Part shown: positions 26,849-35,796 of the stretch, in pieces
Layout: each line of letters opens with the position of its first letter
Position numbering within the stretch: position 1 is the first letter of the stretch
Notes under the pieces: model-generated
The model's database searches: none
What the model saw: only the letters and a program-made list of their open reading frames with translations
Told to the model about the DNA's origin: nothing
Source: Deltaproteobacteria bacterium
GTDB taxonomy: Bacteria > Desulfobacterota > Desulfobacteria > Desulfobacterales > Desulfosarcinaceae
Assembly: GCA_021824175.1 (NCBI GenBank)
Contig: JAKALP010000017.1
Span: forward strand, 1-64,000
Reading direction: 5' to 3'
Length of the DNA: 64,000 nt
Position numbers and translations under genes: made by a program

Positions 26849-27637
26849 ATGAAATTCGTGGTCCTCACCATATTCCCAGAGCTGATCGAAGCCTTCTGGA
26901 GCAGCGGGATCATGCGGCGGGCCAGAGAGAGCGGCGCGGCCATCGCGAAAGTAATCAACATTCGCGATCATGCCCAAGGACGCCACCAGGTAACCGATGA
27001 TCGACCCTATGGCGGCGGTTGCGGCATGGTGATGAAGCCCGAGCCCTTAAGTGCCGCCATTAGGGCCGCAAAACAAGGGGCACCCCAAGCGCCGGTCATC
27101 CTGCTGTCGCCCCAGGGCCGACGGTTCGATCAAGCCCTGGCCCAGGAGCTTTCCACGCGACCTGAACTGATTTTGCTCTGCGGCCGATACGAAGGCGTGG
27201 ACGAACGGGTGAGTGAGACCCTGGTGGATTTTGAAATTTCGCTGGGCGACTTTGTCTTAACCGGCGGCGAAGTAGCGGCCATGGCCGTAATGGATGCCAC
27301 GGTGCGATTATTGCCCGGAGTACTCGGCAATGAAGATTCGGCCGACCAAGACTCTTTTTGCAATCAACGGCTGGATCACGCTCACTTTACACGGCCACCG
27401 GAGTTTGAGGGTCGCCAGGTACCCGAAGTACTGCTCTCGGGCCACCACGACCTGATCGCCCAGTGGCGGCGGACCGACGCGCTGCTGCGAACATTTGCCA
27501 AACGGCCCGATCTGTTACGCCAGGGTCGGTTGAGTGATGAGGAGAGTGCGCTGTTACGCGCCTGGCACCGTGAAATTGAATGCATCTTACGCGGCCAAGC
27601 TGGCGGTGGCTCTGATCCATCACCCGGTGGTCGATAA
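26849..27637 (+). CDS. trmD: tRNA (guanine-N1)-methyltransferase TrmD
   Basis: The 262-residue SPOUT-fold enzyme makes m1G37 in tRNAs and prevents frameshifting. Conserved parts are MKFVVLTIFPELIEAFWSSG, the loop DDRPYGGGCGMVMKPEP, LLCGRYEGVDERV, and the knot region EISLGDFVLTGGEVAAMAVM. The length (about 250) is normal. The ATG has no clear ribosome site, and the original coupling to rimM has been disturbed by the inserted palindrome. The next gene overlaps its 3' end. Confidence 0.97.
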   Translation: MKFVVLTIFPELIEAFWSSGIMRRARESGAAIAKVINIRDHAQGRHQVTDDRPYGGGCGMVMKPEPLSAAIRAAKQGAPQAPVILLSPQGRRFDQALAQELSTRPELILLCGRYEGVDERVSETLVDFEISLGDFVLTGGEVAAMAVMDATVRLLPGVLGNEDSADQDSFCNQRLDHAHFTRPPEFEGRQVPEVLLSGHHDLIAQWRRTDALLRTFAKRPDLLRQGRLSDEESALLRAWHREIECILRGQAGGGSDPSPGGR

Positions 27638-28148
27638 AAATGGTCAACCCATCACCGCCGCGGTGACTTCTCTGGATCTTCACGATATTGCCAGGGCCGC
27701 TAGAACCTACGGACTGGATGCGTTCTATGTGGTCACGCCCCTGCAGGATCAGCAGGAGTTGGTCACAGCCCTCACGGCTCACTGGGTCAAAGGCGCGGGA
27801 GCCAAGTATAACCCCGATCGTCAAGCAGCCCTGGCCCTGATCCAACTGCAACCGGATCTTCAGGGCGCCTTGGACGACATGAAACGTCGGCACGGACAAA
27901 AGCCCCAAACCGTGGTCACCAGCGCCCGGATGGCCGACAGCGACCTCACTTTCGAGGGATTGCGGGCAATGCAGCAAAATGGGCGCCCGGTGATGCTGCT
28001 CTTCGGTACGGCCTGGGGCATGGCCCCGGAGCTTTTGGCCCAGGCCGATTTCAGACTGACGCCCATCGAAGGCGCGGATGGCTATAACCATCTGTCGGTA
28101 CGTTCGGCGGTTTCAATTATTTTGGACCGAACCCTTGCTTTTCGTTAA
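27570..28148 (+). CDS. SPOUT-type RNA methyltransferase family protein (PF09936-like)
   Basis: The product has LAVALIHHPVVDKNGQPITA at its N-terminus, DLHDIARAARTYGLDAFYVV, and the late SPOUT segment MLLFGTAWGMAPELLAQADF, matching the predicted RNA methyltransferases that follow trmD in many deltaproteobacteria. The start is unclear: the open frame reaches 27534, and GTG 27570, TTG 27576 or GTG 27606 are all possible; none has a good ribosome site. It overlaps trmD by some 30-100 bases, so translation is presumably coupled. The RNA target is unknown. Confidence 0.8.
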   Translation: MKLNASYAAKLAVALIHHPVVDKNGQPITAAVTSLDLHDIARAARTYGLDAFYVVTPLQDQQELVTALTAHWVKGAGAKYNPDRQAALALIQLQPDLQGALDDMKRRHGQKPQTVVTSARMADSDLTFEGLRAMQQNGRPVMLLFGTAWGMAPELLAQADFRLTPIEGADGYNHLSVRSAVSIILDRTLAFR

Positions 28149-28275
28149 GAAGACGGGTATTAACGCCGATTGCATTTTGTTGAAAAGCCATATGGGGCAC
28201 GCCAAGATCGCTGATTTGACGAGTTAACCCATCGACAAATCAACGTTTTACGAAACATGAAGGGGGAACAGAACC

Positions 28276-28623
28276 ATGCAAGCCATCAAACTACTAGAAA
28301 TGGAACAGATGCGGATGGATGTGCCCGATTTTCTGCCGGGCGACACCGTGCGCGTACATGTGAAAATCAAAGAAGGTGACAAAGAGCGCCTGCAGGTGTT
28401 CCAGGGCGTGGTGATCTCCAAGCGCAAAGGCGGCATCTGCTCCACCTTTACCGTGCGCAAAGTCTCCTACGGCGTGGGCGTGGAACGCGTCTTCCCCTTC
28501 CATTCGCCGATTATCGACCGGGTCGAGATCGTCACCCGCGGCCGGGTGCGGCGCGCTAAGATTTACTACCTGCGCCGGTTGCGCGGCAAAGCGGCCCGTA
28601 TTCGTGAGAAGCGCGTAAACTAA
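28276..28623 (+). CDS. rplS: 50S ribosomal protein L19
   Basis: The 115-residue protein matches L19: [40 protein letters not shown] and the basic [17 protein letters not shown] tail. L19 lies at the interface of the two subunits. AAGGGGGAACAGAACC precedes the ATG. A stuttered hairpin follows that could terminate or stabilise the transcript. Confidence 0.98.
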   Translation: MQAIKLLEMEQMRMDVPDFLPGDTVRVHVKIKEGDKERLQVFQGVVISKRKGGICSTFTVRKVSYGVGVERVFPFHSPIIDRVEIVTRGRVRRAKIYYLRRLRGKAARIREKRVN

Positions 28624-28643
28624 GCTCCTCCAATAGGTGATTG

Positions 28644-28729
28644 ACCACCACGGAGAACACGGAGTACACAGAGAAAGAGACTGGTCTATTTTCTCTGGCT
28701 TCTCCGCGTTCTCCGTGTTTTTTTGGTGG
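28644..28729. repeat. Stuttered hairpin of the ACGGAG/ACAGAG class, copy 1
   Basis: The left arm is built of ACGGAGAACACGGAGTACACAG-like words and the right arm of the complements (TTCTCCGCGTTCTCCGTG). Seven or more T follow the right arm, so it could also terminate rplS transcripts. Confidence 0.75.
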
Positions 28730-28782
28730 CATATCCGACATTAACCTACAGCTCGTTCTTCTTTCATGGAGAGGGTTTGGCA

Positions 28783-29406
28783 ATGGGCATCGATCTGTGG
28801 ACCATTGAACGAGCGGTCATGGCTAAGGGGTATACCCGCATTGCCGGCGTAGATGAAGCTGGCCGGGGACCACTGGCCGGCCCGGTCGTATCCGCAGCCG
28901 TTATTTTACCCCCCACCTTTAACTCACCGGAAGTCAACGACTCCAAACAACTCAGCGAGCGCCAGCGTGAACGGCTCTTTGACCTGATTCAGGCCGAAGC
29001 TGAAACCGTCGGCGTCGGTCTGATCGAAGCCGCTGAAATCGACGGGATCAACATCTTCCAGGCCGCCCGGCGGTCCATGGCCATGGCCGTGGCCAACCTC
29101 ACGGTGCCGCCCGATTACCTGCTCATCGACGGCAAATTCGGCATCCCCAGCGACCTGCCCCAAGAAGCCATCATCAAAGGAGACAGCCGCAGCATTTCCA
29201 TCGCGGCCGCCTCCATCATCGCCAAAGTCACTCGAGATCGGTTGATGCTGGACTACCATGATGCCTTTCCCCAGTATGGTTTTGACCGCCACAAAGGCTA
29301 TCCCACCAAAGCTCATAAGGAAGCCGTGGCCCGTCACGGCCCCAGCGCCATTCACCGACTGACCTTTCGCGGCGTTAAAGAGCATCTGGCGGGCGGTACT
29401 CCATAA
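28783..29406 (+). CDS. rnhB: Ribonuclease HII
   Basis: The 207-residue protein removes RNA from RNA-DNA hybrids and single ribonucleotides from DNA. The signature IAGVDEAGRGPLAGPV holds the catalytic Asp-Glu pair; LIDGKFGIP and STIAKVTRD-like SIIAKVTRDRLM supply the other acidic residues, and the C-terminal HKGYPTKAHKEAVARHGPS is typical. The ATG at 28783 follows GGAGAGGG; the longer frame from 28723 comes from the neighbouring repeat region. Confidence 0.96.
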   Translation: MGIDLWTIERAVMAKGYTRIAGVDEAGRGPLAGPVVSAAVILPPTFNSPEVNDSKQLSERQRERLFDLIQAEAETVGVGLIEAAEIDGINIFQAARRSMAMAVANLTVPPDYLLIDGKFGIPSDLPQEAIIKGDSRSISIAAASIIAKVTRDRLMLDYHDAFPQYGFDRHKGYPTKAHKEAVARHGPSAIHRLTFRGVKEHLAGGTP

Positions 29407-29438
29407 GCCATCTGTGATATCTGCGGTCAATTTCTTTT

Positions 29439-29560
29439 ACCACGGATATCACGGATGACACTGATGACGCTGATCAAGCTTGCCTAAAAAGCGCCGGCAC
29501 AATCGTTATTTATCTCTGTGCTCCCAGTGCCCTCTGTGGTAATCATAATCTCCGTGATAA
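29439..29560. repeat. Stuttered hairpin of the ACGGAG/ACAGAG class, copy 2
   Basis: The words ACCACGGATATCACGGATGA on the left and CTCTGTGGTAATCATAATCT on the right are degenerate relatives of the copy at 28644-28729, here with a longer centre. Confidence 0.55.
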
Positions 29561-29604
29561 TCATCATCTTGCAAAGAGAGTAAAAGCAAACCTAAAGGTG
29601 ACCC

Positions 29605-29976
29605 GTGTCCGATGATCGCAAGAACTTTGGCCGGCAGAGCGAAGAGGCGGCCGCGCGCTTTCTCAAGCGCCAGGGCTATGAGATCATCGAGCGCAATGCC
29701 CGCAACACTTTGGGCGAGATCGACATCGTCGCCAAACATAAAAACGTGATTGTATTTGTGGAAGTCAAGGCCCGCCGTTCCCAATCCTTTGGCCATCCCA
29801 AATATGCGGTGACGCCGGCCAAGCAGCGCAAGCTCTCCATGGTGGCCCTGGCCTATTTGAAAAAACTCGGCACCACCCGTATGCCGGCCCGATTCGATGT
29901 GGTTACGGTGCAGCCGACTCAAGAAGGGCCGCACATCGAGGTTATCACCAATGCCTTTGAACTTGCCTACCCCTGA
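29605..29976 (+). CDS. YraN family (UPF0102) nuclease-fold protein
   Basis: The 123-residue product starts at a GTG five bases after AAAGGTG. It carries the restriction-endonuclease-like core AARFLKRQGYEIIERNARNT, then GEIDIVAKHKNVIVFVEVKA with the Asp and Glu-x-Lys residues of this fold. YraN proteins are usually found near rnhB and rsmI, as here; the biological role is unknown, with suspected DNA processing. Its end overlaps the start of rsmI. Confidence 0.9.
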   Translation: MSDDRKNFGRQSEEAAARFLKRQGYEIIERNARNTLGEIDIVAKHKNVIVFVEVKARRSQSFGHPKYAVTPAKQRKLSMVALAYLKKLGTTRMPARFDVVTVQPTQEGPHIEVITNAFELAYP

Positions 29977-30841
29977 GCCCCTGGCGCCGGGACTCTACGT
30001 GGTTACCACCCCCATCGGCAACCGCTCCGATATCACGATGCGCGCCTTGTCAGTGCTGGCCCAGGTGGAACTCATCGCCGCCGAAGATACGCGCCACACC
30101 CGGCGCCTGCTGGCAGCCCACGGTATCGAAAATCAATTGATCTCCTATCATGAGCACAATGAAGTCCAGCGCGCTGAGATGCTGGCCGAACGTCTGAGCC
30201 AGGGCGCGGCCATCGCCGTGGTATCCAATGCCGGCACACCCACGGTTTCCGATCCCGGCTATCGCCTGGTCTGCGCGGCCGTGGCGCGGGGCGTCCCGGT
30301 CTACCCCATTCCGGGCGTCTCGGCCGCGGTTACAGCGCTTTCGGTTTCCGGCCTGCCCAGTGATCAATTTACTTTCGTCGGCTTTCCGGCCCGTAAAAAG
30401 AACAGGCGGGCTGAACAGCTCAAGGCTCTGGCCCAGGTGCCGCACACCTTAATCTTCTACCAATCGCCCCAACGACTGTTGGAATTTGTGGAAGAAGTAA
30501 AAGAGATTTTCGGCGATCGCGCCGCGGTGCTGGCCAGGGAGATGACCAAGGTGCACGAAGAGTTTATCCGCGGCGCACTGTCGGAACTTCTTCGCGCCTT
30601 GAAGCAAAAGAATGCCATCAAGGGGGAGTGCACCCTGCTGGTGGCCGGGGCCTCCCCGGCCGATCCCGATGCGATGGAAGAAGAGGATTTGGACCAGGCC
30701 ATCCTGACTGGCCTGGGGGACGAAGAACTCTCCTTGAAAGACCTGTCTAAAAATTTGGCCCAGCGCTTTAACCTCGGGCGCAAACAAATCTACGACCGCG
30801 CCTTGATGCTGCAAAAATCAGCGTCGAAATCGGAATCATGA
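29951..30841 (+). CDS. rsmI: 16S rRNA 2'-O-ribose C1402 methyltransferase RsmI
   Basis: The ATG at 29951 (GAGG nine bases upstream) gives 296 residues. GLYVVTTPIGNRSDITMRAL is the family N-terminus, AEDTRHTRRLL and SNAGTPTVSDPGYRLV the SAM/tetrapyrrole-methylase-fold motifs, and YQSPQRLLEFVEE a later one. RsmI methylates C1402 in the decoding centre. It overlaps yraN by 26 bases and ends the housekeeping run. A strong terminator follows. Confidence 0.95.
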   Translation: MPLNLPTPEPLAPGLYVVTTPIGNRSDITMRALSVLAQVELIAAEDTRHTRRLLAAHGIENQLISYHEHNEVQRAEMLAERLSQGAAIAVVSNAGTPTVSDPGYRLVCAAVARGVPVYPIPGVSAAVTALSVSGLPSDQFTFVGFPARKKNRRAEQLKALAQVPHTLIFYQSPQRLLEFVEEVKEIFGDRAAVLAREMTKVHEEFIRGALSELLRALKQKNAIKGECTLLVAGASPADPDAMEEEDLDQAILTGLGDEELSLKDLSKNLAQRFNLGRKQIYDRALMLQKSASKSES

Positions 30842-30892
30842 CCGGGGAGAAATGCGGCCGAAAAAACCCAATCCAGTATTGGCGAAATAGAA

Positions 30893-30930
30893 ACCGGTCG
30901 GGGGCGACCTTCCCCGGCCGGTCTGTTTTT
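30893..30930 (+). terminator. Intrinsic terminator of the ffh-rsmI run
   Basis: ACCGGTCGGGG pairs with CCCCGGCCGGT (one wobble) over an 8-base loop, then TCTGTTTTT begins. It lies between the convergent rsmI and paralogue E. Confidence 0.9.
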
Positions 30931-30953
30931 ACTGCTGGATTAAGCAGCGCCTA

Positions 30954-31817
30954 TTAGAAATTCTTCTTTTCTACGGTCCAGTTGGGGTTGTTGCAGATTT
31001 CACAGCTGCCCGTAAAGGCTTGGGCCGCGCGGGCATCGGCCCGCAGCTGATACATAAACCAGGCGGTGAGATACCCTCTGGCCATACCGGCATTGCCCAA
31101 AAAGTCCATGTGCCCCATGCCCGAGGCAATGCCGAAGATGGTGGGCGCCTTGGCCAGGGCATAACTCATGGAGCGCACCAGGCTGGCCGAGACAATCGTG
31201 TCGGCCGAACCCGCGATCAGGAAAATGGGGCACTTGACCTGCCCAATCTGGCCCGGCGATGGCGCAATGGGAGCCGTGCATTTCACCCGGGCATCGATGG
31301 CCGCATTGATGGCGCCGCCACCGCCCTGGGAGTGGCCGGTGGTGCCAATCAGCTGGGTGTTGAGCTTGCCGTAGAAAATGCTGCCGGCGGTGGCATTCTG
31401 CTGAATTAAGTAGTCGATGCCCGCGATCATCTCTTCACCGCTTTGGGTCATGGTGCTGCTGGAAGCCATTACCACAAAGCCCCACGAGGCCAGATGGGTG
31501 AGCAGTCCGGTATAAGAAAGGGTGGGTGCGCCGGTGCCATTGCCCCAGGTGATGATGGGATGTCCACTGGTCATCGTCCGGGGGTAGTAGATCGTATAAC
31601 CGCTGACGCTGGTGCTGGTGGTGGCGTAAGGACCGGTGGCGGCATACGCCGATTCAATGGCATTGGCGCCGCCGCCGCTGCTACTGGTGCTGGTGCTACT
31701 ACTGCTACTGCTGCTGGTACCGCACCCGCCGCCATCCGACGGCACGCAGCCCGAAAAGGCCATTGTCAAGGCGGCCAAAACAAATACCGCCGATACCCAT
31801 GGTCTGACTCTCTTCAT
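30954..31817 (-). CDS. PETase-like lipoprotein hydrolase with N-terminal Ser linker, paralogue E
   Basis: From the third of three consecutive ATG codons (GGGAG eight bases away), the product is 287 residues. The lipobox MAFSGC gives Cys24, and the mature N-terminus is GGGCG followed by a Ser/Thr run (34-47), so the low-complexity linker sits before the catalytic domain instead of after it. The hydrolase core has WGNGTGAP (oxyanion region), Ser163 in TGHSQGGGG, Asp206 in AGSADT and His236 in GMGHMDF. GHSQGGGG and the Met next to it are frequent in polyester hydrolases and related chlorophyllase-like esterases. The sequence is clearly diverged from paralogues A-D. It probably acts at the cell surface or in the periplasm; the substrate is unknown. 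Confidence 0.78.
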   Translation of the reverse strand: MKRVRPWVSAVFVLAALTMAFSGCVPSDGGGCGTSSSSSSSTSTSSSGGGANAIESAYAATGPYATTSTSVSGYTIYYPRTMTSGHPIITWGNGTGAPTLSYTGLLTHLASWGFVVMASSSTMTQSGEEMIAGIDYLIQQNATAGSIFYGKLNTQLIGTTGHSQGGGGAINAAIDARVKCTAPIAPSPGQIGQVKCPIFLIAGSADTIVSASLVRSMSYALAKAPTIFGIASGMGHMDFLGNAGMARGYLTAWFMYQLRADARAAQAFTGSCEICNNPNWTVEKKNF

Positions 31818-32161
31818 CATCATTCTCCCTTCTCTTTCTTTGGTTCCTAGATTTACTACCTGAACGCGATGCGTTCTGGGTACAATGGATTCTTCCCGCC
31901 CAAAACCCTGAAATGCTCTCTCCCCAGCATGGTCTCACAGAATCAGAAGCAGGAAGGATCGAAACGAATTTGTGGGAATAGTATGATTGCGGCTGGAGGG
32001 GGGCGCCGCAAATTCACTGGGAAATCTCGCCTAAAGCCATTAAGCGAGGCCGTTATTACCTTGCCTGTAGGGTGTTGTAAAGGCTTTGTTACATCGCCTT
32101 TCTAAGAGCAATCGCTGGATTTGGGCCGACCATCGCCATGGTGGTGGACGCCATGCCTTAG
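31818..32161. other. Intergenic stretch upstream of paralogue E
   Basis: No gene seen. A perfect inverted repeat GAACGC-GAT-GCGTTC at about 31863-31877 lies 45-60 bases upstream of the start codon of paralogue E and could be an operator. Confidence 0.35.
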
Positions 32162-32364
32162 CATTATGGACCGGGGGCCAAGGCGCTCTTCCCTATTCTG
32201 GATGCCTTGATTGAAGCCAAAGAGAAGTACAAGGTCCTGTTGATGACCGGCGGCGGCACCAGGGCCAGGCATGTGTATAACATCGGCGTGGACCTGGGCA
32301 TGCCCACCGGCGTATTGTCCAAGCTGCGGCCGGGCCCGTCGGCGCTGACCAGCAGCACCGGCTG
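32162..32364 (+). pseudogene. Remnant of a molybdenum-storage-type (amino acid kinase fold) protein
   Basis: An open frame bounded by stops encodes GAKALFPILDALIEAKEKYK and VLLMTGGGTRARHVYNIGVD, then LGMPTGVLSKL, before running into unrelated sequence. This matches the N-terminal third of molybdenum storage protein subunits (the GTGAGTRARHLYSIAAGLGLP-like region). No start codon or downstream part survives, and the 3' junction joins to a sequence that reads better on the opposite strand. It lies some 320 bases upstream of a molybdenum/tungsten formate dehydrogenase gene. Confidence 0.55.
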
Positions 32365-32688
32365 ATGCCCCAGCAATCGCGGCCGCAGCCAGCCGTTGGT
32401 GCCGACCCGATCAGCCGGCAATAAGCCCTGAATCCAGCGCCCTATCGAGCGCCCCCATGGTTAAGTCAAATTTGACATAATGCCCTGCCCATGGTAATGG
32501 CACCACTTGTTCTTTATCGTAATTATCGAGCCGAAATTAAATCGAAGCCAACCCGTGATGACCCTGAATACCTCAAATGCCGTGTCGTTACCCGTGGCGC
32601 CCGCGGAGCGCCTTTGGCCGTATCTGCGGAGCGCCTCTGCGCATGCGGCGTGGCGCGGAGCTGATTTCAACAGAGGAGAAAAGTGGCC
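32365..32688. other. Leader region of the formate dehydrogenase gene
   Basis: No intact gene. A perfect palindrome GTCAAATTTGAC lies at 32465-32476 and overlaps a TTGACA box (32472-32477), which makes it a candidate operator/-35 element, though the -10 partner is weak. A minus-strand open frame over 32164-32421 (ADRVGTNGWLRPRLLGHQPV) may be another gene remnant, not identified. Confidence 0.4.
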
Positions 32689-35454
32689 ATGGCAGACAAC
32701 CAATTATTGATCAACGGCCGCCAAGTGGCGTTTAAGCCCGGGCAGACCATCCTGGAGGCGGCCCAGGCGGCCAAGATCTGGATTCCGACCTTGTGCTATC
32801 TGAAGGGTGCCACCCCCACCGGCACCTGCCGCATCTGCGTGGTGGAAGTGGCCGGCATGCGCACCTTGCTGACGGCCTGTAACACACCGGCCGCCGCCGG
32901 CATGCAGGTGCAGACTGAATCGCTGAAGGTGGTTGAAGCACGGCGCACCGTACTAGAACTGCTGTTGGCTTCTGGACACCACAACTGCGCCGTGCAAAGT
33001 GAAGGCAGTGGGGATTGGACCGATTACCAGCTTAAAGTGCAACAGCACGACGGCTCGAACGAGCTCTGCCCGGCCTGGGGCGACTGCCAACTGCAGGATC
33101 TGGCCTTCCGCTATCAGGTGAAGAGCGGCCGCTTTGCCACCCTGCCCGGCGCCTATCCCACCGAAATGGCCAATCCGCTGATCATCCGGGACTTCTCCCG
33201 CTGCATTCTCTGCGGCCGCTGTGTGCAGGCCTGCAATGAAGTACAAGTCAACCGGGCCATCCAGTTCGGCAACCATGGGGCCCAGGCCAAAATCGTGACG
33301 CCCGGCGACAAGCCGCTCAAAGAGTCCGACTGCGTCTTTTGTGGCGAGTGCATTCAAGCCTGCCCGGTAGGCGCCCTGGTGGAAAAAAAGGCGCGCTATC
33401 AGTGGCGTCCCTGGAAGGAAACCACGGTGCGCACCACCTGTCCCTATTGCGGGGTGGGGTGCCAGCAACTGCTGCATGTGCAGGACGGCCGCATCGTCAA
33501 GGTGACCGGCGTGGAAGGGGCCGAGCCCAACCAGGGCCGGCTGTGCGTGAAAGGCCGCTTCGGCTACGACTTCATCTACTCCGAGGAGCGCCTGAAGACC
33601 CCCTTGATCAGGGAAAAGGACGGCTTCCGCGAAGCGTCATGGGATGAGGCCCTGGATCTGGTGGCCAGCAAATTCAAGCAGATCATCGCCGAAAGCGGTC
33701 CCGATGCCGTGGCCGGCGTGAGTTGCGCCCGCAGTATCAACGAAGACTCGTACAACATGCAGAAGCTATTCCGGGCGGCCTTCAAGACCAACAATATTGA
33801 CCATTGTGCCCGTACTTGACATGCGCCGACGGTCGCCGGGCTGGCGACCACGTTCGGTTCCGGGGCCATGACCAACTCCTTCAACGAATTTTCCCGGGCC
33901 AAGATGTTCTTGATTATCGGGTCCAACATGACCGAGGCCCATCCAGTGGCCTCCACCTTTGTTAAGAACGCCGTCATCAAGGGGGCCAAGATGATCGTGG
34001 TAGATCCCCGACGCCACAAGCTGGCCGAAATGGCCGATCTGCACGTGCCTGTCCGGGTGGGCAGCGACATCGCCTTCTTGAACGCCCTGATGCACGTGCT
34101 CATTGCCGAGAAGCGCTACGATCAACCATTTGTCAGCTCTTTTACCAAGGACTTCGACAAACTGGCCGCCGGGGTCACGCGCTATACGCCCGAATACGCG
34201 GCCGAGATCTGCGGCATTTCGGCCGAAATGATCCGGAATGTGGCCCGGCGACTCTCTTCGGTCAAGCCGGTGATGGTGTGCTACACTCTGGGCATCACCG
34301 AGCACACCTGCGGCACCCGCAACGTGATGAGCATCGCCAACCTGCAAATGCTGCTGGGCAATATGGGCTTGGAATGCGGCGGCGTGAACCCCCTGCGCGG
34401 CCAGAACAATGTCCAGGGTGCCTGCGACATGGGCGCGTTGCCCAATGTCTTCCCCGGTTACCAGCGGGTGGGCGACATGGCGTTACGCGCCAAATTTGAA
34501 AATGCCTGGGGCGTGGACAACCTGCCCTTTGCCAATGGCCTAATGATCCCCCAAATGATGGAGGGGCTGGTCAGTAAAAAAATTCGCGGCTTCTATATTT
34601 TTGGTGAGAATCTGGCCAACACCGAGCCCGACATTCACAAAGTCGAACATGAGCTGGCTTCGGCTGAATTCCTGGTGGTCCAAGACATCTTCCCCAACGA
34701 GACCACCCGCTTTGCCCATGTGGTGTTTCCAGCCGCGGCCTGGAGCGAAAACGACGGCACCTTCACCAACAGCGAACGCCGCGTCAGCCGGGTGCGCGCC
34801 GCCAGCCCGGCGCCAGGTATTGCCAAGCCCAACTGGTGGATCTTCCAGCAGGTCGCCAAACGCTTTGGCCAGCAGTGGCCCTCCAACAGCGCTCAGGAGA
34901 TCTGGGACAACGAGATCTCCGTGCTGGCGCCCAACCTGGGCGGCGTCAAATACTACCGCATCGAAGGCAACGGCCTGCAATGGCCCTGCCCCACCGAAGA
35001 GCACCCCGGCACTGCTTATCTCCACAAGGAGGGCCGCTTCACCAGCGGGTTGGGAACATTCATGCCGGCCGAATGGACGCCGCCGGCCGAAGTAGCGGAT
35101 AAGGAGTATCCGTGGGTGCTCAGCACCGGCCGACGCCTGGCGCACTACCATACGCGCACCCAGACCGGCCGCTGTGAAGGACTCAACGATATCCTGGGAG
35201 AAGAGACGGCCGACATCTCTCCCCTGGATGCCCAAAACCTGGGCATCGACCACGGTGAGATGATCCGGGTCAGCTCCCGGCGGGGAGAAGTAAAAGTAAA
35301 AGCCAAGGTGACTCCGGAAGTACCCAAAGGCATGGTCTGGATGGCCTTCCACTTCCGTGAGAACAACGCCAACTGGCTGACCAACGCGGTCTTCGACGAG
35401 ATCACCATGACCGCCGAATACAAGGCGTGCGCGGTGCGCATCGAAAAGATCTGA
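32689..35454 (+). CDS. fdhA: Formate dehydrogenase alpha subunit, selenocysteine-containing
   Basis: The frame runs through an in-frame UGA at 33817-33819 in the context CART-U-HAPTVAGLAT, exactly the active-site motif of selenocysteine formate dehydrogenases, giving 921 residues with Sec at 377. Domains in order: NuoG-like 2Fe-2S ferredoxin (CYLKGATPTGTCRIC), His-Cys cluster domain (HHNC...CPAWGDC), two 4Fe-4S clusters (CILCGRCVQAC, CVFCGECIQAC), the catalytic 4Fe-4S motif CPYCGVGCQQ, and the bis-MGD domains through MVWMAFHFRENNANW. It oxidises formate or reduces CO2. A GTG six bases upstream is an alternative start; AGAGGAG precedes both. No partner subunit (NADH- or ferredoxin-linked, or hydrogenase) is adjacent, so the electron partner must be elsewhere. 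Confidence 0.95.
33817..33849 (+). promoter_or_regulatory. Selenocysteine UGA codon and SECIS-like stem-loop
   Basis: The UGA at 33817-33819 is followed after 11 bases by a perfect 7-bp stem, GGTCGCC (33831-33837) with GGCGACC (33843-33849), closed by the 5-base loop GGGCT. The stem position and a G-rich small loop match bacterial SECIS elements of fdhF-type genes, which recruit SelB. Confidence 0.85.
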
Positions 35455-35477
35455 TAATGCTGTGCTGAAGTAATCGA

Positions 35478-35512
35478 GGCGGCCCGCTCCACGCAGCGGG
35501 TCGCCTTTTTTT
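35478..35512 (+). terminator. Intrinsic terminator after fdhA
   Basis: GGCGGCCCGCT pairs with AGCGGGTCGCC (one wobble) over a 6-base loop, followed by seven T. Confidence 0.92.
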
Positions 35513-35583
35513 GCCATGAAGAACTTGAAGAACATGAAAGTTGAACCGGACGTCCTCTTGTGCTCTTCATGTGCTTCATGGTG
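35513..35583. repeat. Stuttered hairpin of the CATGAAGAA class, copy 1
   Basis: GCCATGAAGAACTTGAAGAA plus CATGAAAG on the left faces CTTGTGCTCTTCATGTGCTT plus CATGGTGG on the right. The second copy is at 55087-55165. Confidence 0.75.
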
Positions 35584-35631
35584 GTTAAAAAGAATTCAAT
35601 CTTCGCAACCCGCCGCCAGACAACGATCAAT

Positions 35632-35677
35632 CGAAAAAATGAATCCCGGTCCGACGCGCCGCATCGGACCGGGATTC
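35632..35677 (-). terminator. Intrinsic terminator after paralogue F
   Basis: GAATCCCGGTCCGA pairs perfectly with TCGGACCGGGATTC over a 9-base loop. In the minus direction a T-run (35632-35637) follows within a few bases. It sits 120 bases past the stop of paralogue F and has the same CCCGG core as the other paralogue terminators. Confidence 0.85.
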
Positions 35678-35796
35678 ATTCTGAAGAAGTAAATCGGTCG
35701 GCCGCATTCACATCCATGTTCTGGGCGCCTTTATCGCGGTGCCCGGATATCCACGGATTTGCCGATCTGTGGGAAGCTTTTTGGGCGCGTGGCCCT

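Noticed and set aside
33817-33819. In-frame stop splitting the formate dehydrogenase gene into two
   Set aside because: The context is the Sec active-site motif, the frame is preserved on both sides and a SECIS-like stem follows, so this is a Sec codon and not a nonsense mutation.
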